Shown here: positions 9,307 through 17,305 of the stretch, in pieces
Position numbering within the stretch: the stretch's first letter is position 1
How the letters are laid out: each line of letters begins with the position of its first letter
From: Bog-375 sp049587755
GTDB lineage: Bacteria; Acidobacteriota; Terriglobia; Bryobacterales; Bryobacteraceae
NCBI GenBank assembly: GCA_049587755.1
Contig: JBAVEN010000085.1
Location: 6,356-70,355, forward strand
Length of the DNA stretch: 64,000 bases
Direction: 5' to 3'
Translations under genes and position numbers: made by a program
Notes under the pieces: model-generated
What the model was told of the DNA's origin: nothing
The model's input: only the letters and a program-made list of their open reading frames with translations
The model's database searches: none

Positions 9307-9318
9307 TCGGGAGGCATT

Positions 9319-10242
9319 ATGACCATCAGCAACCTCAGTCCGGCGGATCAGGCATTTCTCACCGGGGTAAACCAGATCGAGCAGCAAATCACCACGGCCA
9401 CCCAGCAAATCACTTCGGGGCTGAAGATCAGTGCACCCGCGGACGATCCCGCCCAGATCGACGACCTGCTCCAATTGCGCGCCGATCGACAGCTCAACAC
9501 GCAGATCGGGAGCAACCTGACGATGGCCAATTCGGTGGCGTCGGCGGCCGATAGCGCCATCGGTGGGGCCATCCAGGTCATCGACTCGGCCATTCAAATC
9601 GCCACCCAGGGCGCCAACTCCCTCACCGGCGAAGACACCAACAGCAGCCTCGCCCTCGAGGTCCAGGGAATGCTGTCGCAAATGGTGAACTACAGCCAGA
9701 CCCAGGTGCAAGGTCAATACATCTTTAGCGGCGACCAGCCGGACACCCCTTACTATCAGTTGGACCTTGCCGCGCCCCAGGGCGTCGACCAGCTTTTGAC
9801 AACCTCCGCAACGCAGCAGGTTCAGGATCCGGCCGGCGGCTCCTTTGCGGCTTCGCAAACCGCGCAGACCATCTTCGGCGACCAGAACGCCGACGGCACG
9901 CCCGCCGCCGACAATGTTTTTGCCGCCCTCAACAATCTGCGCAACGCCTTGCTGAACAATGACACGGCCGGCATCACCAGCGCCTTGGGCGATTTGCAGC
10001 AAGCATCCACGCACCTCAACGACATGCAGTCCTTCTACGGCGAGGTTGAGGACCGCATCCAAAGTGCAACCACCTACTCGAGCACGCGCGACACCGAGTT
10101 GCAAACCCAGATCGGCAGCATCCAGGACGCCGACGTGACCAGTGACGCCATGCAGCTTTCGCAATCCAATACCCAGCTTCAGGCGGCGTTTCAAGCCGAG
10201 GCCGAAGCGCCCAAGTCTACCTTGTTCAATTATCTGAGCTGA
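9319..10242 (+). CDS. flgL: Flagellar hook-associated protein 3 FlgL
   Basis: 307 residues. The N-terminal helix (ITTATQQITSGLKISAPADD) matches the flagellin/FlgL N-domain and the C-terminal segment (DADVTSDAMQLSQSNTQLQA) the flagellin-like C-domain. YSQTQVQGQYIFSGDQPDTP is a FlgL hallmark (QYLFSG). It builds the second hook-filament junction ring. GGGAGG precedes the ATG at a good distance. Last gene of the flagellar run; no terminator was recognised after it. Confidence 0.94.
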   Translation: MTISNLSPADQAFLTGVNQIEQQITTATQQITSGLKISAPADDPAQIDDLLQLRADRQLNTQIGSNLTMANSVASAADSAIGGAIQVIDSAIQIATQGANSLTGEDTNSSLALEVQGMLSQMVNYSQTQVQGQYIFSGDQPDTPYYQLDLAAPQGVDQLLTTSATQQVQDPAGGSFAASQTAQTIFGDQNADGTPAADNVFAALNNLRNALLNNDTAGITSALGDLQQASTHLNDMQSFYGEVEDRIQSATTYSSTRDTELQTQIGSIQDADVTSDAMQLSQSNTQLQAAFQAEAEAPKSTLFNYLS

Positions 10243-10344
10243 GCTGTCTCAGCCGCCGCGCAAGGCGCCCGCGGAACAGGCGCCAATCGAACGTCCGAAA
10301 AGCGTGTTGTGGAATGGTCGTTTCCGCCGCAGACGACCGCTCCG

Positions 10345-10578
10345 TTGAAAATCGCGCGCGCAGCTTTGTGGGGCAGCTTGGTAAGCTGCGGTCCGATTGC
10401 CAATCGGACCGCGCTGCGGTTGTCAACCGCAGCGCAGGATGGCATCCTGCCCCACCAGGAAGCCGCGCTGGCTTGTACGCCCTCTGCCGTTGCTGCGTCC
10501 CGCCTACCGCCGCTGAACCGATTTTCATCCCTTTGGGAGGGCCGTAGGCCCATGGTCGCTCCCTGACGGTCGCGGCTC
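10345..10578 (+). repeat. 234-bp dispersed repeat with four consecutive hairpins, copy 1
   Basis: Almost the same 234 bases occur inverted at 21400-21633. Outer arms GTGGGGCAG (10368-10376) and CTGCCCCAC (10447-10455) enclose four perfect hairpins back to back: GCAGCTT/AAGCTGC (10373-10389), the longest with 11-bp arms (10388-10412), GCTGCGGTT/AACCGCAGC (10413-10433) and GCAGGAT/ATCCTGC (10434-10450). The element ends with CTGACGGTCGCGGCTC, which also occurs alone elsewhere in the window. Open frames across it exist in both copies but show no gene-like motif. It fills most of the 447-base gap after flgL. Confidence 0.85.
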
Positions 10579-10616
10579 TGACGGTCGCGGCTTTGAACGG
10601 TCGCGGCTCGGAACGG
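10558..10616 (+). repeat. Short tandem array of the CGGTCGCGGCT unit
   Basis: Four imperfect tandem copies of a 15-18 base unit (ACGGTCGCGGCTCTG and variants; the last, ACGGTCCGCGAG, is decayed) continue from the end of the 234-bp repeat. The same core recurs at 35398-35409 and, with one change, at 36299-36310, where an inverted partner makes a hairpin. Confidence 0.7.
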
Positions 10617-10689
10617 TCCGCGAGTAGTGGGTATATGCTGCAGAACATTGGCTCTGCTGTCTGGCTCCGCCTGGCGCCAGCGCCACGCC

Positions 10690-11253
10690 TCACATCGCCA
10701 ACTTGCCGTGGTACAGCAGGTCCTTCACCCGGAATTCGAGCTCCCGCTCGGGAAAATTCAATCCGGCCAGGTACAGGCGGAACGTGATTGATTTGTCGGC
10801 CGGCTTCACCACGCGCGGAAACACCAGCCGCAGCACCGGGTCCGCCGGCGTCGGCGGAAAGTAGCCGATGATCGAGTACGTCTTTCGCCCCACCGTCAAC
10901 TGGCATTCCTGCTCCATGCGCCGGTCCTCCTCAGCCCGTCCCAGGTCCTTGAGGGTCGGATAGGCAATTGCCAGCACGAAGGAGTTGTCTCGGTTCTCGG
11001 TGACGTAGGCGGCATAGTCCGGATCGGGTTCCTTCTCGGTGTGCCGGATGCGCAAGCGGGCCTCCGCCTCGGCTTCCTCGACCGGTTCGGCGGTGGCGAG
11101 CCAGACCAGAACGTCCGGCGCCGGTCCCACGGTTTGCACCCAGGGACTCGAATGGCGCATGGCGTCGATCTCGGACTCCGACCATTTCTCCGCCGGCTTG
11201 GTCTCCCAAAACGGCTGCGCCATCAGGAGCAATAGAGCCGGCAAGGTGCGCAT
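10690..11253 (-). CDS. Secreted protein of unknown function, paralogue of 62140-62865
   Basis: 187 residues from the ATG at 11253, which gives a short signal peptide (MRTLPALLLLMAQPF); the frame stays open further upstream but that part has no signal sequence and crosses rimI. After the signal come W-S-E-S-E-I and SPWVQTVGP, then a mixed alpha/beta body, and the end reads LLYHGKLAM. The gene at 62140-62865 shares the W-S-x-E-E/SPW opening and the xxYxGKLxL ending, so both belong to one family. No catalytic motif was seen. Divergent from rimI with 11 bases between the starts. Confidence 0.75.
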   Translation of the reverse strand: MRTLPALLLLMAQPFWETKPAEKWSESEIDAMRHSSPWVQTVGPAPDVLVWLATAEPVEEAEAEARLRIRHTEKEPDPDYAAYVTENRDNSFVLAIAYPTLKDLGRAEEDRRMEQECQLTVGRKTYSIIGYFPPTPADPVLRLVFPRVVKPADKSITFRLYLAGLNFPERELEFRVKDLLYHGKLAM

Positions 11254-11264
11254 AATACATAAAT

Positions 11265-11681
11265 ATGCCAGCAATCCGGCGCGGCTGCGCGGAAGATCTC
11301 GCGGCGATCGCAGAAATTCAGGCCGCCAGCCCGGAGGCCGCGCAGTGGAATCCCGCCGATTACCTGGCATACGCTCTGCTGGTGGCGACGGTCGAAAGCG
11401 GCGTGGTGGGCTTTATCGCGGCACGGGCGGTCGCGGATCAGGAGTTTGAGATCCTGAACCTCGGCATCACCCCGGAATTTCGCCGCCGGGGCATCGCGCG
11501 CCGGCTTCTAATGGCCCTGTTCCATGACTACCACGGTACTTTTTTCCTGGAAGTCCGGGAGTCCAACCAGGCCGCGCAGATGTGCTATAAGTCACTTGGA
11601 TTTCAGTTGGTTACGCGCCGTCCGGGCTACTATGAGCACCCCCCCGAGACGGCTATTGTCATGAAGTTTCATTCATGTTAA
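11265..11681 (+). CDS. rimI: RimI-type N-acetyltransferase (GNAT)
   Basis: 138 residues with a single GNAT fold. Motif A is LNLGITPEFRRRGIARRLL (about residues 69-87), containing the acetyl-CoA binding R/Q-x-x-G-x-G/A pattern; FLEVRESNQAAQMCYKSLGF is the RimI signature following it. RimI acetylates the N-terminal alanine of ribosomal protein bS18 using acetyl-CoA; the rpsR target is also in this window, 25 kb away. Closely related GNAT acetyltransferases with other targets cannot be ruled out. Confidence 0.85.
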   Translation: MPAIRRGCAEDLAAIAEIQAASPEAAQWNPADYLAYALLVATVESGVVGFIAARAVADQEFEILNLGITPEFRRRGIARRLLMALFHDYHGTFFLEVRESNQAAQMCYKSLGFQLVTRRPGYYEHPPETAIVMKFHSC

Positions 11682-11794
11682 GGTGCGAGTAGACGGTGAT
11701 GCCGTCCTTTACCACATCACGCAAGAGATTACCCACCGAGCCCTTCCGCACCCATGACTCGGCGCGGCAACCTCACTGGGAGGAATCGCCCCAT

Positions 11795-12031
11795 ATGGAA
11801 CGGAACGCACTGGAGCAGTTGAAAGCGCATCTGATGGATACCAACGATGAGTTTCGCAAACTCGCCGGCCAGCACTCAGAATTTGCCCGAAAACTGGACG
11901 ACCTGGAAGCGCTCCCTCATCTCACCAACGACGAGCAGTTGGAAGAATGCCGTTTGAAGAAGATAAAACTCCGCTTGAAAGATCAGATGGAAGCGATCGT
12001 GAGCCAATACCGGTCACAGCAGGTCGCTTAA
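11795..12031 (+). CDS. DUF465 (YdcH-like) small protein
   Basis: 78 residues from the ATG at 11795, preceded by GGGAGG at a good spacing. The frame is open 33 codons further upstream but that part looks non-coding. The chain is highly charged and helical (DEFRKLAGQHSEFARKLDDL, then DEQLEECRLKKIKLRLKDQM), matching the two-helix DUF465 family. Function unknown. A strong terminator hairpin follows 30 bases after the stop. Confidence 0.85.
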   Translation: MERNALEQLKAHLMDTNDEFRKLAGQHSEFARKLDDLEALPHLTNDEQLEECRLKKIKLRLKDQMEAIVSQYRSQQVA

Positions 12032-12061
12032 CATCAGGTGCGCGCATCACGGTAATCCGAC

Positions 12062-12097
12062 GCCCGGCCGGCGACCCCGGCTGGGCGTTTTCATTTT
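12062..12097 (+). terminator. Rho-independent terminator after the DUF465 gene
   Basis: A 10-bp stem (GCCCGGCCGG and CCGGCTGGGC, one G-U pair) with a five-base loop is followed by GTTTTCATTTT. It lies inside an open frame that would otherwise extend the Smr gene upstream, arguing for a later Smr start. Confidence 0.75.
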
Positions 12098-12120
12098 GTA
12101 ACGTGCCGGGCACGCTCTTT

Positions 12121-12393
12121 ATGGACGGCGACCAGCCCATTTCGATTCCCATCACCGACGTGTTCGACCTGCACAGCGTTCCGCCGCGCGACGTGAAGCC
12201 GGTGGTCGAAGAGTACCTGGAGCAGGCGCGGGCCAAGGGCTTCCGCTTCGTGCGCATCATTCACGGCCGGGGAATCGGGGTGCAGCGCGAAACGGTCCGC
12301 GCCATACTGGCTCGCACCGATTTCGTTGCCGATTTCAAAGACGCTCCGCCCGAGGCAGGCGGCTGGGGCGCCACCATCGTGACACTGCGGTAG
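12121..12393 (+). CDS. Smr-domain protein
   Basis: About 90 residues from the ATG at 12121. The Smr signature is complete: DLHSVPPRDVKPVVEEYL, VRIIHGRGIGVQRETVR and a C-terminal GGWGATIVTL. Smr domains occur at the end of MutS2 and as short free-standing proteins; several are nucleases acting on DNA or RNA. The frame is open back to 11947, but that stretch overlaps the DUF465 gene and contains a terminator hairpin, so the short form is preferred even though no strong ribosome-binding site precedes 12121. Confidence 0.8.
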   Translation: MDGDQPISIPITDVFDLHSVPPRDVKPVVEEYLEQARAKGFRFVRIIHGRGIGVQRETVRAILARTDFVADFKDAPPEAGGWGATIVTLR

Positions 12394-12428
12394 GGGGCGC
12401 GGTAGACCGTCAGCGGCTCCGCTTCGCG

Positions 12429-12743
12429 TCAGCGCATGCCAGAGCGTGACATCATCCAGATGTTGCCCGTACCCTCGACGAGCACCATTGCAATTCGCCC
12501 GCCCGCCGCCGACCAACCTCCCTGCTGATAGGACACGCGTCCGTGAAAATGCTGCACGGCGAAGGCCCCTCCCACCGGCTGGTGGGAACCTGCCTTGATC
12601 CGCTGCCCCCACAGGCACACATGTCCATCCCTTCCGGACGTGAAATAGAGCGTCTTCCCATCGGGCGACCAGTTGGCCCAGTGTTCGGCTCCTTCTTCCG
12701 CGATCGTGATCCAGACGCTCTCGGGAACCGGTTCATTTCGAAG
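12429..12743 (-). pseudogene. Remnant of a TolB/PD40 propeller gene (C-terminal part only)
   Basis: Translation of this stretch gives WANWSPDGKTLYFTSGRDGH and later GGRIAMVLVEGTGNIWMM, i.e. one intact PD40 blade and the closing strands of a kinase-associated propeller. Upstream the frame runs into the metalloprotease gene, which uses another frame, so no kinase or start is left. Interpreted as the 3' tail of a lost receptor-kinase or winged-helix/propeller gene. Confidence 0.65.
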
Positions 12744-13362
12744 TGGCCAGAAGCTGCTCCGTTGCGGGAACTGCCTGCCGCAGAGCCTGTCGTTGCTCCG
12801 CGCTGAAGCCGAGCCAGCGCTGGCCCATCTCCCGGTATTCCGCTTTTCCCCAGACCGCCCGCATGATCCCCGACGAGGAATGACTACGCCCGAGCAGCAG
12901 GTGCCCGATCTCATGCGTCGCTGCGTATGCCATTAGATTGCTGGCCGAGAGCCCGTTATGGCTGGCGTATTTGTTGATCTCGGAGGCATACAGCGACGCG
13001 TAGCCGCTGTCGACCTCGGCCATTCCCAGTGGATCGCCGAGCGGGCTTTTGCCATCAAAGCTCACCAGGATCCGCAGCATCACCAATCCCTTTTCCAGAT
13101 TGGCGTCGCACAGCGCCGGCCGCGGACCCGCTTGATGCCCGCGGCAGTGCACCCACTGCATCCGAACCCCGGCGCGGGACAGCAGCCCGGCCGTGAGTGT
13201 TTCCATTTCGTCCAGGGAATTGTCGGCGAGTCCGGCATAGTCATGCACCAGAACCGTAAGGGTTGGATCGCCCGTGGATGGATTCTCGCGAGCGGTTGCC
13301 GCAGACGCTACGCACACTGTGCCGAGCGCCGCCACGAACATCGTCTTCCATGAGGTCTTCAT
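12733..13362 (-). CDS. Secreted zincin-type metalloprotease
   Basis: 209 residues from the ATG at 13362, which gives a signal peptide (MKTSWKTMFVAALGTVCVAS); the longer frame upstream has no signal. The key motif is HEIGHLLLGRSHSSSGIM: HExxH zinc ligands and catalytic Glu, a third His seven residues on, and a Met-turn-like GIM. This resembles metzincins but with one extra residue before the Gly. A secreted peptidase is the best reading; substrate unknown. The 3' end abuts a propeller-gene remnant and overlaps it by a few bases. Confidence 0.8.
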   Translation of the reverse strand: MKTSWKTMFVAALGTVCVASAATARENPSTGDPTLTVLVHDYAGLADNSLDEMETLTAGLLSRAGVRMQWVHCRGHQAGPRPALCDANLEKGLVMLRILVSFDGKSPLGDPLGMAEVDSGYASLYASEINKYASHNGLSASNLMAYAATHEIGHLLLGRSHSSSGIMRAVWGKAEYREMGQRWLGFSAEQRQALRQAVPATEQLLATSK

Positions 13363-13549
13363 GGGCCGACAATGCGCCAGCGGCGGCGCCCACTCGATGC
13401 ACGGCGACGGGAACGTCGCTGACATCGAAGTCACGCCGCAAACGCCTAAAAACAGTTGGCTTAAGTCACAGGTGGTTCGACCTTAGGTGCTTTCATTTGC
13501 CTTCGCTTTCTCCCCTGTGAGGGTTTGTGATAGTCTCAGGCGAGGCTTT

Positions 13550-16393
13550 GTGGCCGCGGGAGCCGTACGGCAAGTTCGGTTCGGCGCGTTCGCGTTTGAC
13601 TGCTCTTCCCGGGAACTGCGGAAGGGCGGAACTCGGCTACGTGTGCCCGACCAGTCGCTGGCGCTCCTGGCCATGTTGCTGGACCGGCCGGGCGAGTTGG
13701 TCACCCGCGAGGAGATCCAGGCGCGGCTGTGGCCGCACGGCACGGTGGTGGAGTTCGAGCACAGCATCCACTCGGCCATGAAGCGGCTGCGCGAGGCGCT
13801 GTCGGATGACTCCGCCACGCCGCGCTACATCGAGACGCTGCCGCGCAAGGGGTACCGGTTCATCGGGAACCTGGAGACGGCGCCCCCAACATCTCTCGAG
13901 TTGGTTGCGGGTACGGTGGTTTCGCACTACCGGATCGTGGCGGAGGCTGGGCGGGGGGCCACGGGGGTGGTGTACAAAGCCGAGGACCTGACGCTGGGCC
14001 GGGTGGTGGCGCTGAAGTTCCTGTCTGAGGAGTTGGCGGCGCATCCGCCGGCGCTGGAGCGCATGCGACGCGAGGCGCGCCTGATCGGGGCCTTGAATCA
14101 CCCCGGCATCTGCACGCTGCATGAACTGGGGGAAGCAGCGGGGCGGGTTTTTCTGGCGATGGAATTTCTAGAAGGGGAGCCGCTGCGCGTGCGGATGGGG
14201 CGGGGCCCGGTGAGTGAGGCCGAGTTCTGCGAGATTGCGCTCCAGGTGACGCGGGCCCTGGAGGCGGCGCACGGGCAGGGGATCTTGCACCGCGACATCA
14301 AGCCGGACAACCTGTTCCTGACCCGCTCCGGGCAGGTAAAGCTGACGGACTTCGGCCTGGCGAAGTCCGTCAGCCAGGAAGATGGGACGGTGGCGCAATC
14401 GGCGGTGACGGGGACGAGCGGTTACATGTCGCCGGAGCAGGCGCGGGGAGAGCCGGTGGACGCGCGGTCGGACATCTACTCGTTGGGGCGGGTGCTGGCG
14501 GAGCTGGCGGGAGAGGGGCTGGCATCGGTGGCTCCGGTGATCGCCAAGGCGATGGCGAGCGACCCGGCGGAGCGGTGGCAATCAGCGGGCGAGTTTCGAA
14601 CCGCGCTGGAGGGGATCCGACAGGGCATTGGTGAGAAGATCGCGCGGCAGGCCTGGTGGAGACGCCGGCTCGTTCTGATACTGAGGCTGCTAGTGGCAGC
14701 CGTTCTCGCGGGTGTGATCTGGCGGCTGCGCGAGGGGACGCCGCCGGGCGCTCTCAGAGCGGTGCCGCTGACTTCCTACGCAGGCTTCGAATCCTGCCCA
14801 TCGTTGTCTCCGGACGGCAGCAAGGTGGCCTTCGGCTGGAACGGCGACAAGCAAGACAACTACGACATCTACGTGAAGCAGATCGGCGGGTCGGGCCCGC
14901 CGGTGCGGCTCACCACGGACCCGGCGGCAGAGTATTGTCCCGCGTGGTCTCCGGACGACCGCTGGATCGCCTTCGTGCGACAGCAGCCGGACAACGTGGC
15001 GATCATGTTGATGCCGTCTCTCGGGGGGCCGCAGCGCAAGCTCACTGAGATAGCGCAGATGGGGGATCTCTGGTGGTTTCCCTTGCAACTCTCCTGGACA
15101 CCGGACGCCAAGTGGCTGGCCTTTAGCGCTGGGGATTCGGCGCAAGGGCCTACCAGCATTTGGGCGATCAACGTAGACACCAGCGAGCGTCGCCGCTTGA
15201 CCACGTTGACCCAGTCCGCGGGCGTCTGGGGTGACAGCAGCCCTTCCATATCACCCGATGGCCGCGCTCTGGCGTTCGCCCGCCAAGTGCTGAATCTCAT
15301 TAACGAGCTTTACGTGCAGCGGCTGACGCCCGATCTGCGGCCGGAGGGCGAGCCGGCGAAGCTCACAGACCAGCGCTACCCCGAGGTGCAAGGCATTGCG
15401 TGGACCGCCAATGGTCGCGAGATCGTGTACGGAGCGGGCGCCGGTGGGACGGATAGCCTCTGGCGGGTCCCGGTGTCCGGGCGGCGGGCTCCGGAGCGCC
15501 TGCCCTACGCGTTCCCGTCCGCCCTTCAGCCTGTGATTTCCCGCTCACCACCCCGCCTTGTCTACACCTACTGGCTCTGGAACGAGAACCTCTGGCGTCT
15601 GGACACCCGCACAGGCGAGCGCAAGATGCTCGTCAGCTCCACGTATTACCAAGAGAACCCGGAATACTCGCCGGACGGGCGCAAGATCGCGTTTGAATCC
15701 AACCGGAGCGGAAACGCGGAGGTCTGGACTTGCGATGCGGACGGCACCAACTGTGTGCAGATCACATCGTTCGAGGGGCCGCAGTGCGGGACTCCTCGCT
15801 GGTCGCCCGATAGCCGCTGGCTGGCCCTGGACTCGCGCGGGGAGGGGCGGCCCGAAATCTACGTGGTTGCCGCCGACGGGGGCAAGCCGCGCCGTATCAC
15901 GGACAACCCCGCTGGTGACCTTATTCCGAGCTGGTCGCACGACGGGCTTTGGGTCTATTTCGATTCCGACCGCAGCGGACGATCTGAAATATGGAAAGTC
16001 GCGAAAGACGGTGGTGAGCCGGTTCAGGTGACACGCTCCGGAGTCGCGTATGCACTCGAATCGCCCGATGGCAACTACCTTTACTACATCAAGCTTTCGC
16101 CGGGTAACTCCAGCCCGGGTCTGTTCAGGATGCCGGCGCAGGGAGGCGAGGAAACGCGAGTTCTAGAGGGCCCCGTGGGAGGGGATTTTCAGGCGACCGC
16201 AAAGGGCATCTACTTCCAACCGAACGCAAAGACGATCCAGTTTCTTGACACCGCTAGCGGCAAGGTCCGCATCATAGCTACGCTGGATAAACCCACGGCG
16301 GGCCTGAGCATTTCGCCGGACGGAAGCTATGTGGTGTATTCCCGTTTAGACGGGAACAATAAAGACTTGATGCTGGTGGAGGGTTTCCGCTGA
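13550..16393 (+). CDS. Winged-helix / serine-threonine kinase / TolB-propeller fusion regulator
   Basis: About 947 residues from GTG 13550, chosen because AGGCGAGG precedes it; an earlier GTG at 13487 is possible. Order of parts: an OmpR/CadC-type winged helix (residues 8-105; PGELVTREEIQARLWPHG and YIETLPRKGYRFIG are diagnostic), a complete protein kinase (GRGATGVVYKA, VALKF, HRDIKPDN, DFGLAK, GYMSPEQARGE; about 120-350), one membrane helix (about 370-392), and a TolB/PD40 propeller with repeated SPDG motifs to the end. This places a DNA-binding domain, a kinase and an external sensor in one chain. Inferred role: membrane-bound one-component regulator with kinase activity; signal and targets unknown. 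Confidence 0.92.
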   Translation: MAAGAVRQVRFGAFAFDCSSRELRKGGTRLRVPDQSLALLAMLLDRPGELVTREEIQARLWPHGTVVEFEHSIHSAMKRLREALSDDSATPRYIETLPRKGYRFIGNLETAPPTSLELVAGTVVSHYRIVAEAGRGATGVVYKAEDLTLGRVVALKFLSEELAAHPPALERMRREARLIGALNHPGICTLHELGEAAGRVFLAMEFLEGEPLRVRMGRGPVSEAEFCEIALQVTRALEAAHGQGILHRDIKPDNLFLTRSGQVKLTDFGLAKSVSQEDGTVAQSAVTGTSGYMSPEQARGEPVDARSDIYSLGRVLAELAGEGLASVAPVIAKAMASDPAERWQSAGEFRTALEGIRQGIGEKIARQAWWRRRLVLILRLLVAAVLAGVIWRLREGTPPGALRAVPLTSYAGFESCPSLSPDGSKVAFGWNGDKQDNYDIYVKQIGGSGPPVRLTTDPAAEYCPAWSPDDRWIAFVRQQPDNVAIMLMPSLGGPQRKLTEIAQMGDLWWFPLQLSWTPDAKWLAFSAGDSAQGPTSIWAINVDTSERRRLTTLTQSAGVWGDSSPSISPDGRALAFARQVLNLINELYVQRLTPDLRPEGEPAKLTDQRYPEVQGIAWTANGREIVYGAGAGGTDSLWRVPVSGRRAPERLPYAFPSALQPVISRSPPRLVYTYWLWNENLWRLDTRTGERKMLVSSTYYQENPEYSPDGRKIAFESNRSGNAEVWTCDADGTNCVQITSFEGPQCGTPRWSPDSRWLALDSRGEGRPEIYVVAADGGKPRRITDNPAGDLIPSWSHDGLWVYFDSDRSGRSEIWKVAKDGGEPVQVTRSGVAYALESPDGNYLYYIKLSPGNSSPGLFRMPAQGGEETRVLEGPVGGDFQATAKGIYFQPNAKTIQFLDTASGKVRIIATLDKPTAGLSISPDGSYVVYSRLDGNNKDLMLVEGFR

Positions 16394-16496
16394 GCCGAGG
16401 CTCGGGCGCCAGCCAGTGTGAGTGATCGTCCGCGCGAAAAAACCTGCCTGCTCAACCCCCGGGGATTTCGGCGATTTGGGGGCATTCTTGGGTTCG

Positions 16497-16534
16497 CCCC
16501 GAGATCCAAGCAGGGCAGGCCTGGATCTTCGGGG
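16497..16534. terminator. Hairpin between convergent genes
   Basis: CCCCGAGATCCA and TGGATCTTCGGGG form a 12-bp stem with one bulge in the gap between the kinase fusion gene and the convergent secreted-protein gene. There is no clear T run, so it may be a weak bidirectional terminator or only a structural repeat. Confidence 0.35.
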
Positions 16535-16626
16535 CTGAGTGCTCCTCGCTCGTGAGCCCCGGTTTTGTTCCACTGGGGCGTGCTTGTCCGCGATTCGGGG
16601 CTTTCCGCCGCGTGAAATGCGGGTTC

Positions 16627-17097
16627 CTATTGCTTTCTCGTGCCCACCGCGGTGATGTTGAACGCGGGGGTGCTCACGACGATGTCGATTTGGGCGAACC
16701 GCCAGCTGCCGAACTGAGAGATCTGGCTGTAATTCGTCAAGACGAAAAAGTAAGTAAGCCCCGGTGACTGACCGTCGGGATAGGTGAATGCAGCCTGGCC
16801 GGTGCAATCCGGATTCAGGGTGTAAGTGCCCACGCCGGCTCTCCATTCGACCGCCGGCACTACACCATTGACGATGACATGATCCACTGAAGTCAGGTTC
16901 CCGTTGCCGTCGAAGTGCGTCAGGTTCACCCCGTTGACGGGGCCTGCTTGTGGCCCAGCTACGATCGCTCCGGTGATCCGGATCGAGTAGTCCCCGGAAA
17001 GGCTGGCAGTGTTGCAATTCGTTTGCGCGCGTGCCGGGACCGCCGAAACGGCTCCCAGAACGAATAGAACCGCTCCTAGATGTCTTACGAGTTTCAT
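16627..17097 (-). CDS. Small secreted protein of unknown function
   Basis: 156 residues with a clear signal peptide (MKLVRHLGAVLFVLGAVSAV, cleavage probably after ARA). The mature part is rich in Gly, Thr and beta-prone residues, with SGDYSIRITGAIV, FDGNGNLTS and GTYTLNPDCTGQAAF. The G-T-Y-T-L-N-P-D-C-T-G pattern recurs in acidobacterial exported proteins, but no function is known. Two cysteines in the mature part could pair. Convergent with the upstream regulator gene. Confidence 0.8.
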   Translation of the reverse strand: MKLVRHLGAVLFVLGAVSAVPARAQTNCNTASLSGDYSIRITGAIVAGPQAGPVNGVNLTHFDGNGNLTSVDHVIVNGVVPAVEWRAGVGTYTLNPDCTGQAAFTYPDGQSPGLTYFFVLTNYSQISQFGSWRFAQIDIVVSTPAFNITAVGTRKQ

Positions 17098-17235
17098 TTG
17101 TGAGTTTCCCCTCTTCTGGGCGGCCTGTGTCTTTTTTTGACTGGCTGCCCAAGTCGATCATCGTCCTTGCGGGCCTGACTCTCAATTCCCGGCGCATGGA
17201 ATCCGGCTTCCCTCCGCGTGGAATGCAGGTTCCCG

Positions 17236-17241
17236 TATAAT
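17236..17241 (+). promoter_or_regulatory. Candidate -10 box for the winged-helix/TPR regulator
   Basis: A perfect TATAAT lies 65 bases before the chosen start at 17306. No good -35 hexamer is found at 16-18 bases, so the assignment is tentative. Confidence 0.35.
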
Positions 17242-17305
17242 AGGCTGAGCGCTACGGACTTGGATGCCCGCATTCCCTGCGCCGCGGCGGAAAGAACACG
17301 TGGAC

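Noticed and set aside
11947..12120. N-terminal extension of the Smr gene.
   Set aside because: It overlaps the DUF465 gene and contains a terminator hairpin with T run; the Smr domain is complete without it.
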